A DNA stretch of 64,000 bases from Caenorhabditis elegans (lineage: Eukaryota > Nematoda > Chromadorea > Rhabditida > Rhabditidae): positions 3,596,001-3,660,000 of the forward strand of contig NC_003281.10 of NCBI RefSeq assembly GCF_000002985.6. The letters run 5' to 3'. Shown here one piece after another: positions 57,082-64,000 of the stretch. Below the pieces are notes generated by a model. That model had not been told where the DNA came from, did no database searches, and saw only the letters and a list, made by a program, of their open reading frames with translations. Both the position numbers and the translations under genes were made by a program. Within the stretch, counting starts at the first letter, position 1; each line of letters opens with the position of its first letter.

Positions 57082-60000
57082 CTATTCGAGAAGCTCATAT
57101 TCGTCATCGGCGGCCACTTCTGATTTTTTAGGTTCTCGTCGCCTCCGTCGGATGGTTTTCTGCAAAATTTGGAGTTTTTTGGAAATTATTAAAAAGAAGA
57201 AAAAACTACTTTCGGAGCATCCAAATCGAATTCCTCATCACTGGATTCCGATCCATTGATTGCTGAGAATTGAAGACCTCGTTCGAATTCGAATTCTTCT
57301 TCTGAAATTTATTAACTAAAATAATTTAAAGAGTCTCTGAAAATAACCTGGAATCGGCGAAGAAGACAATTCCGATTGAATATCTTCATTATCATCATCA
57401 TCCACATGATTCTCATCGAGATCGGTTTCATCGTTCACTTCTGGAAGAAATCCTTCGAGTTCCACATCGCTTTCTTCTGAAAAATCGATATTTAAAGTAA
57501 AAAATTGCTTAACAAAGTGAAAACGCGCTCCAATGCCAACTTTATATAGTCCACCCTATTCTCGTGGGTCTCGCCTGGAATTTCTAGCTTTTTGTCGTTT
57601 TTTAAAACATTTTTCGGTAGTTTTAATCATTTCTATGTCAAAATTGGTTAATTAAAAATTTTTTAGATTCATTTTTACATGGAAATCAGAAAAATAGAGG
57701 AAAAGTGTAAAAAGCAATTTTTACCATTTTAAAAAATTTTGTCTACTCCTTCGTTTCTCGTAAAAAAGTTTTTTTTTCCGAATTAATTAACTCGTTTTCA
57801 ATAATTTTTAGATTAATTCAAACAGGAAAAATAGGGTTGAAAAAAAAATTTTTGTCTAAAAAGCCCTTTTTATTTTTATTTTAATGTAAAAAATGATCAA
57901 AAAATCGCTTTTCCGTAGTGTAAATTTCCGTTTTTTTCCAGACGAGACCCAAATAAAAGGGGCAGATCGATGGGAGTTTGCATTGGAGCGCGTTTCATAA
58001 GACGCACCACAAAATGGATTTTTCTCGGGAATATGATCGATAACTGTCTCACAGACTGGGCCAATTACGTGGATTAATGCACTTGTCTCGATGATTTTAT
58101 ATCGACTATGGAGATAATTTACAATGGGCTGAAAAATTGAATTTTTAAAATAAAATTAAAAAAAATTACCTCCAGGAGCAAGTGGTACACAAAAATCGAG
58201 ACCTGCTTCCCCACCTCAACCATCAGACAACAAATTGGCCAGAGAATCGAGTCTCGCACGGAAATTGCAATTCGATGAAGGGTGTCGCGGAGCCAGCAAC
58301 GGAGTTTTTCAAATTGGCACAATAGGAATCTGGAATTTTTTTGTTTTTTCTCAATTACTTTAAAAGTATAGAATAATGAACCTAGAACTCTCAAACTAAC
58401 CCCTTAACCGGAACCCAAATATGCTTATAAGCCAATGCTCCAAGTGATTTCAACTGCTTAACACTGAATTTCCAGAGTGGTGGGAACCAGTGAGCACAGA
58501 AAATATAGACAAACACGAAACAAAGTTGATCGAAAAGGTAGCGGAGGGGAACACCGATCTGAAAAATCTTGTGCTAATCTGTATAATTCTATTGTAGTAA
58601 TGGGGGAACACAGGCCAAACAATACTCAAATTGGCCCCCAAAAGAACGGAATTTATTAGCCTTTTTCAAAATTTTGTCGAGTTTTTTTGCTTATTATTCT
58701 CGTTTATCTGACGATTTTTCGTTGATTTAAGTACATTTTGAGCTGATTATTCAAAGAATCAAATAAAATTAGGGTTTGAGGCCATTATAAACATAGAAAA
58801 GAAGGCAATAGAAAATTTTCTAACAATTTGAGGAAATTATGAACAAAAAAAATAGGAACAATGAAAAATTATGACGGCATTGAATGAGCAAAAAAGAAGC
58901 AGGGAAAATTTCATAATAGAACTGATAAAAAACGAAATTAAAATGCTTACATTCAATTTCAGCCACTCTTTCAACGTCGGCCACCATTCTGCACAAAACC
59001 AATATCTGAGGAATTGACGAATTCTCTGAGCAACTCGTTTTGTTCGTTCTACGATCGCCACGTGGATCCAGTTTTTGATACCATTGACGAGTTCACGACA
59101 TGATTCACGGAAATTGAAGATAAAATGCTTTACGTAGGCGATTAGAGCTGTAAAAAGAGAGGGGGTTTTCGATTTTTTAAAGAAAATATTTCAAATTTTT
59201 TGAAAAATTTTTTTTCAATAAATTATGTTTTTTTTTCCTGAAAATTAATAGCTTTACGGGAATTTTTCACAAAAAATTTGAAACATTTTTGCTTCGAATT
59301 GATTTTTTCTGGAAAACTGGCAATAAATAGATTCGATTTTCGATTTTTCGGAAAACTTTTAATTTTTAAAAATGTTCATAAATAAATAATTTTAAAAATC
59401 CCAAAAAAATATAGTGTTTCGGAATTTTAAATTAAAAAATTGGAAAATCTAAAAGTTACCGTATTTTTTTGATTTTTCGGGAAGAGAAAATTCCAATTTC
59501 CATTAATATTGTCAATTTTTTTCATAAAAAAATATTCTTAAGTTTCTCATATTTCCGGAATTGGTTTTTGAAAACAAAAAATTTAATGTTTTTATTTGGA
59601 AAATTTTTTTATTTTTTTTATTTTCAATTTTTCAAATAATGTACTTATTGCCAATTTTAAAATTTATTTCAATGAAATTTTCATTTTTCTTTAGATAACA
59701 AACATTTACAAAATTTCGTACAAAAATCATAGTTTTTTCCATTTTCCGATTTTCTCCGAAAATTCAATATTTTTGTGAAAAATATTTTTAAAAACTTACG
59801 TGGAACCCATCGGAAGAGCACAATATATTTAGTATACTCATATACAGTAACAACTGGAGTAATAATAAGATATTGAATCCAACTTCCAAACCAGGAAACT
59901 GTCCGCCGCGTTGCTGACGCTATTTTCGAGTTGACTTCGTTGTGCTCCCACACTGGATTTACAAGGAGACACGCTACTGAAAATGGAAAATTTTTTTTTG

Positions 60001-61504
60001 TTTTTTTTAATCTAAGAGACTTAGTATTGCGCGACATATCTCGTAACGAAATCTACAGTAAGTGACTTTAAGTGACTACTGTAGCGCCTGTGTCGATTTA
60101 CGATTTACGGGCTCGAGTTTCGAAATGAATTGGAATCTTTTGAAAATCGACACAAGCACTACAGTAGTAATTCAAAGAGTTACTGTAGTTTTCGCTACGA
60201 GATATTTTGCGCGTCAAATATGTTGCACAATACGCATTCTCAAAATTTCATGTTTTTATAATACTTACAAGTTGCATAAGCAGCGTAACAAGCCAACCGA
60301 ACTTGCTCAGCACGTAATAAATGAATGCTGTAGACTGATCCACCGACTGACAGCGTCTATAAATAAACATTAATTTTTAGTCTTTTATAATCGGATTAAA
60401 AAATGGATTTACTCTGAATATAGATTGAAATGGCCACATTAAAAGATGTGTGATGATTGAACGATCATTTGAAGAGGAAAGTAGAATATCCCAGGCAAAA
60501 ACTCCGGCGGATGCAGTTGCTAGAAGAGCTTCTTGGATACGAGGATCACAGTAGATCACACCGATCCTGAAAGAAAGAGGATTTTTTTAAAATGAAATTG
60601 GTTGAATTTTAGGATTTTTAAGTGCAAAATTTTGGTTTTTTTTTCAGTTTGTTGTGGTTTTTTCAGTGAAAATATAGATTTTTTGCTTAGTTATCGCAGA
60701 AATGATGATTTTTCTTTGAAAATTTGGTGTTTTTTTATTCATTGCAAAAATTGGTTTTTTTTTTTCATTTTTTTAAAATTTTCTATGAAATTTTTTTAAA
60801 ATTATTTATTGCAGAAATTTGATGTTTTCCGCCAGATTTTCGCAGAGTTCCATATTTTTTGATTAATTAACAAATTCACGTGTGTATTACCCAAACGCAA
60901 AAGTTTACGGTAAAAAACGGTCTCGGCACGACAAATTTTTGTTAAATGCGAAGAGTTGTGCGCCTTTAAAGAGTACTGTAGTTTCCAAAGAAAATTTCAT
61001 CCATTTTTCATAGTTTTTTGAACGATTTCTTAAAAACTTGTGTTTTTATAGTTTTATTTAAGTTGTAAAAAAACAATTTTTCTTTTTTTTTTAATTGAAA
61101 AACCATAAAAATCGATGAAAATTTCTCAGAATTGTTTAAAAAAAGTTTTTTTTCAACTACAGTATTTTTTAAAGGCGCGCACCTTTTTGAATTTAACAAA
61201 AATTTGTCGTGTCGAGACCGGTTGCCGTATATATTGATTTCCTGACAAAAATCACATGAAATTTCTACGGTGAGCATGGAAAAAAAACCATTTCACCACA
61301 AAAAATATAGAAAAGTTGAAATTGACTACAGTAACTTTAAAGGTACACACACTAAAACCAACTTTTGCTGCGAGACCCAATCTCTTACCAAAAAGCCGAA
61401 TTAACAGCCATCAAATATAATCCAGTAAGCGGATTCCTCCATTCGATAGTTTCTCGATAGACTTGATGAAGTCTCCGGCCACTTTCTCGTATCCGTTCCA
61501 TCAT
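57082..61504 (-). CDS. Unrecognised multi-pass membrane protein with acidic C-terminal tail
   Basis: Exons: 61504-61389, 60566-60413, 60356-60269, 59976-59800, 59147-58951, 58558-58401, 58329-58170, 58128-58008, 57476-57348, 57301-57210, 57159-57082 (TAG); 489 aa, all phases consistent. Likely membrane spans: residues about 26-46 (YLMAVNSAFWIGVIYC), 53-70 (LLATASAGVFAWDILL), 108-125 (YAAYATLACLLV), 150-175 (YLIITPVVTVYEYTKYIVLF), 250-270 (LCFVFVYIFCAHWF) and 325-348 (WPICCLMVEVGKQVSIFVYH). Amphipathic Trp/Arg-rich helices lie between. Residues 391-460 are strongly acidic (DETDLDENHVDDDDNED), followed by a basic KKTIRRRRREPKK and an end EYELLE. I do not recognise the family. It starts about 300 bases after the helicase stop on the same strand, with a strong acceptor between them, suggesting a downstream operon gene. 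The last exons are small; two of the first four introns carry fold-back repeats. Confidence 0.8.
57520..58004. repeat. Fold-back element, GCGCTCCAATGC family, abutting a splice donor
   Basis: Left end AAACGCGCTCCAATGCCAAC with CGTGGGTCTCGCC; right end CAGACGAGACCC and GTTTGCATTGGAGCGCGTTT. It fills nearly all of the 531-base intron between exons 58008 and 57476. Confidence 0.8.
60024..60262. repeat. Fold-back element, TCGATTTACGGG family, copy 3
   Basis: Both arms are present (ATATCTCGTAACGAAATCTA ... TTTTCGCTACGAGATATTTT) and the outer right arm reads GTTGCACAATACGCATTCTC, ending at the 3' edge of an exon of the membrane-protein gene. Confidence 0.8.
60900..61380. repeat. Fold-back element, GTGTCGAGACC family, copy 2
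   Basis: Left: GGTCTCGGCACGACAAATTT and GCGCCTTTAAAGAGTACTGT; right: AACAAAAATTTGTCGTGTCG and GAGACCGGTTGCCG. A further GCGAGACCC end piece extends to the next exon of the membrane-protein gene. Confidence 0.75.
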
Positions 61505-61811
61505 TTTGGAGTTTAAATTAAAATTTTAAAATTTCAACGAAAAACCAAAAAAAGAAATCGATAACTCTCTTCACATCTGTTATTATTTTCTTTTTTGTCA
61601 ACCTAAAAACAGAACAGTTGTTTCTTTTTTTCTTTGAAACTCATAAGAGATAGAATGGGAGCGATGAGAAAACGCTTCGGGAATTATTGAATTATTGCGA
61701 AATCGGCATTTTTTTACAAATTTTTTTATGAGATCTGGAATCTGGAAAAAAAGAGAAAAAAGATGTTAAATAGAATCTCGGATCAAAACATAAAAAAATA
61801 AAATAAATAAT

Positions 61812-63541
61812 TTATTCCCATCTGCTTCGTTTTGAGGAAGAGCTGCTGCTCGAAGAGCCACCAGAAGCTGAAGAAGCCTGTTGCTGTGCAATCTTTGCAT
61901 TCAATTCATCCACTTTCTTTTTCCATTCTGGTCTTGGATCTGATGCTACTTGCTGTGGAAGATTTGAAGATTCATTTGTAGGTCGTTGAAATGTTGTTTG
62001 GAATGATTTCTGAAATGCACTTTTGAGCATTTGGGCTCTATTGGCTCCGGAAGCTGGGCCACTGCTTGAAGAGGAGGAGGAAGAGGATGACGTGGCAAAG
62101 CTGAAAATTCGATTTTTATGTTAAATGTGGTGGGGTGGATGAAATTATTTTTTTAAATACTGTCATTTATTAGAAATTTTTTTTGTTGAATTTTTTGGAA
62201 ATTGTTGAATTATTTTTTTAATTCCTATTCTATTTAAAACTCAATTTCCCACATTTTTAAACATGCTCCGTATAAAAAACTTGATAATTTCTCTGAAAAA
62301 TTTCCTAAAAATCAATAATTTAAACTTTGTCGCGTAAAACTTCTGAAAATTTGATTGACTATGTTTGAAATCAATTATCAAACAAAAAAATTTAAGAGAA
62401 CCAAATTTTATAGCCGAAAACCCCCAAAAATGTCGAAATTAGGCCATTTTTTGCGGGAATTCAAAGATAAATCAGCCCGTTTTTGTGGGAAAATTGAAAA
62501 AAAATCGTAAAAAATTTAGAATTTAGATTAACACTTATATTTGGCTATTTCGGTCTATTTTCAATTTTTTGAAGTGCAAATAACTCTTTTTGAATTAAAA
62601 AATGATTTTCTTTCTTTTTCGAAATATAGTTCAAAATTTTTGCCACTTTTTTCTTTTTTTTAGTAAAAAATTTATTTTTTTTCTTCAGCACCAACGGTGT
62701 CGGTTTTTCGAATTTTGAAAACCGATAATTTTCGTTTTATTTCTAATTTCCGATATTTAGTAAAATTTTCCGATTTTTAAAAAAAATCTTAACATTTTGA
62801 TCTCTTTTCTCCTAAATTTTTATGTGTTTTTTTCTTATCAATATAAAATAAAATTAGATGAAAATTTTTAAAAATATTTTATGGTTAATTCTCTGAATTT
62901 TTTTATTTTAATTTTTCGGAACATCAAATACTCAAAAATTGTTAGTTTTTCGATTTCCCTTCAAAAAAATGGAAAAACGACACATTTCTTTAATTTTCAA
63001 AATATAATTTTTCGATTTTCCGGAAAATCCGTAAACTACAATTTTTACATTTTCCTTGTCTCGGTAGCTATTTTTTTTATTAAAAAATTAATTAAAAATT
63101 TATACCTTTGTGCATTTCTGATCATTCCATCAACTGTCTGATTCCCTCCACCTCTACAACTTTTTTGCTCTTTTAATGGATCAAATTGTGCTCCAGTGGC
63201 ACCTCCTCCAACTTGTCTAACTTTTGGTGTATATCCAAGACCCATTCTTCCACGTGTCTGTGTTCCAGTACTTGGTCCTCCATTCCCAGCTCTTTGTCCT
63301 CTAAACCATGAACTCTTCATTGCAAGATCCATTAAAGGTTTTGGTACTTCTTGTGATACACTTTCCAGATTTTTGACCAAATGTCCGACCATTTCAATGT
63401 CTTTTTCAGTAACAAGAGTGTATGCTGTTCCTTTGTGACCAGCTCTTCCAGTTCTTCCAATTCGATGAACATGAGTATCGATGTCACGAGCCATATCGAA
63501 ATTGATTACGGTTCGAATTTCAGAAATATCCAGTCCGCGTG
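61812..63541 (-). CDS. DEAD-box RNA helicase, DDX42 type (C-terminal part only)
   Basis: DEAD-box proteins of the DDX42/Prp5-related group are ATP-dependent RNA helicases linked to splicing. Two exons are in the window, 63541-63106 and 62100-61812 (TAA); upstream exons lie beyond the right edge and 63545-64000 is intron. The first visible exon begins inside helicase motif V (ARGLDISE) and carries motif VI (HRIGRTGRAGHKG). Next comes the DDX42-type segment after the helicase core (MDLAMKSSWFRGQR, then RMGLGYTPK). The tail is low-complexity: Ser runs, Gln/Asn-rich, ending SSKRSRWE. About 240 residues are visible. I believe this is C46F11.4 in C. elegans. An AATAAA lies just after the stop on this strand. 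Confidence 0.9.
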
Positions 63542-63544
63542 CTG

Positions 63545-64000
63545 AAAATTTAATTTTTTGATCGGAAAATTAGGGAAAATTGATTAAAAACCTTAGATTT
63601 TAGATTTTTAGAACTTTAAAAATTTTTTTACGGTTTCCAAAATTTTCAAAAACTTGAAAATCGCCAATTTTTAAATGTTTTTATTGGAGAAAATATTTGT
63701 TTTTTTTTTCCTATTTTTTTCCGAAAAAATATATTCAATTTTTTAAAAAAAATTTCAATAAATCGAGCAATTTTTCTCGACTTTTCGATGTAAAAAAAAA
63801 CGAAACTTTAAAAGATTTTTAGGAAATTTTTCAAAAAGTCAAAATATTTTTATTTTTGTTCCCGAATTTCGTTTTTTTTTTCAATCAGATTTTTTGGTTA
63901 AAAATCTATATTTTTTTCTTTTTTTCCGAAAAAAAATTAATTTTTTTGGAGAAATCTCAATAAATCGAGCAATTTTTCTCGACATTTCAATGTAAAAAAA
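63545..64000 (-). other. Intron of the DDX42-type helicase gene
   Basis: AT-rich, no exon seen; a TTAAATTTTCAG acceptor ends at 63542. A segment AATCGAGCAATTTTTCTCGA occurs twice, near 63762 and 63963. Confidence 0.6.

Noticed and set aside
1..64000. Search for tRNA, rRNA, CRISPR arrays and intact transposases
   Set aside because: No B-box-containing cloverleaf, no regular spacer-repeat array and no transposase-like frame were seen by eye; a covariance-model scan would be needed to exclude small RNA genes.

Overview
This is nuclear DNA of a nematode, almost certainly Caenorhabditis elegans chromosome III. Introns are short with GTNNGT donors and TTTTCAG acceptors, noncoding DNA is AT-rich, TTAGGC telomere-type repeats occur, and the gene set (ptp-1, sel-8/lag-3, mrps-31, rilp-1, unc-93, a MADF gene, gsr-1, a DDX42 helicase) is what I remember of C. 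elegans cosmids C48D5, C32A3 and C46F11. The species call rests on this recognition, not on a search. Nothing here is prokaryotic: no CRISPR array, no intact transposase and no recognisable tRNA or rRNA.

Layout. (1) 1-15564, plus strand: the 3' part of ptp-1, a PDZ plus tyrosine phosphatase gene; its FERM exons must lie left of the window. The first 8.8 kb is intron-like, but I find three short, phase-compatible entry exons (3201-3334, 5593-5696, 10069-10158) that could start shorter isoforms. (2) 17303-31142, minus: sel-8/lag-3, the glutamine-rich Mastermind-type Notch co-activator, 490 aa, with an 8.5-kb first intron. (3) 32240-34366, minus: mrps-31. (4) 34367-40081: intergenic, repeat-rich, with two doubtful coding pieces. 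(5) 40082-47273, plus: rilp-1 (RH1, coiled coil, RH2), with a possible alternative first exon. (6) 48390-52775, plus: unc-93, regulatory subunit of the SUP-9 K+ channel, tail-to-tail with (7) a MADF-domain gene at 52913-54747, minus; a small 84-aa ORF at 54928-55182 lies just upstream of it in an operon-like position. (8) 55336-56876, plus: gsr-1, glutathione reductase. (9) 57082-61504, minus: an unrecognised multi-pass membrane protein, probably downstream in an operon with (10) the DDX42-type helicase whose last two exons are at 61812-63541.

The genes do not form one pathway: Notch transcription, tyrosine dephosphorylation, mitochondrial translation, Rab-effector biology, muscle K+ channel control, redox and RNA helicase functions are simply neighbours, as is normal in this genome. 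Exon coordinates were derived by hand from splice consensus and reading phase; every listed CDS closes in frame.

Noncoding DNA is dense in fold-back (palindromic, MITE-like) repeats of several families, five 15-21 nt poly-G/poly-C tracts, and an inverted pair of interstitial telomere repeats. I found no convincing new biological system. The most useful new observations are the alternative entry exons of ptp-1 and rilp-1, the uORF overlapping the sel-8 start, two operon-like junctions, and a fold-back element abutting a splice donor.
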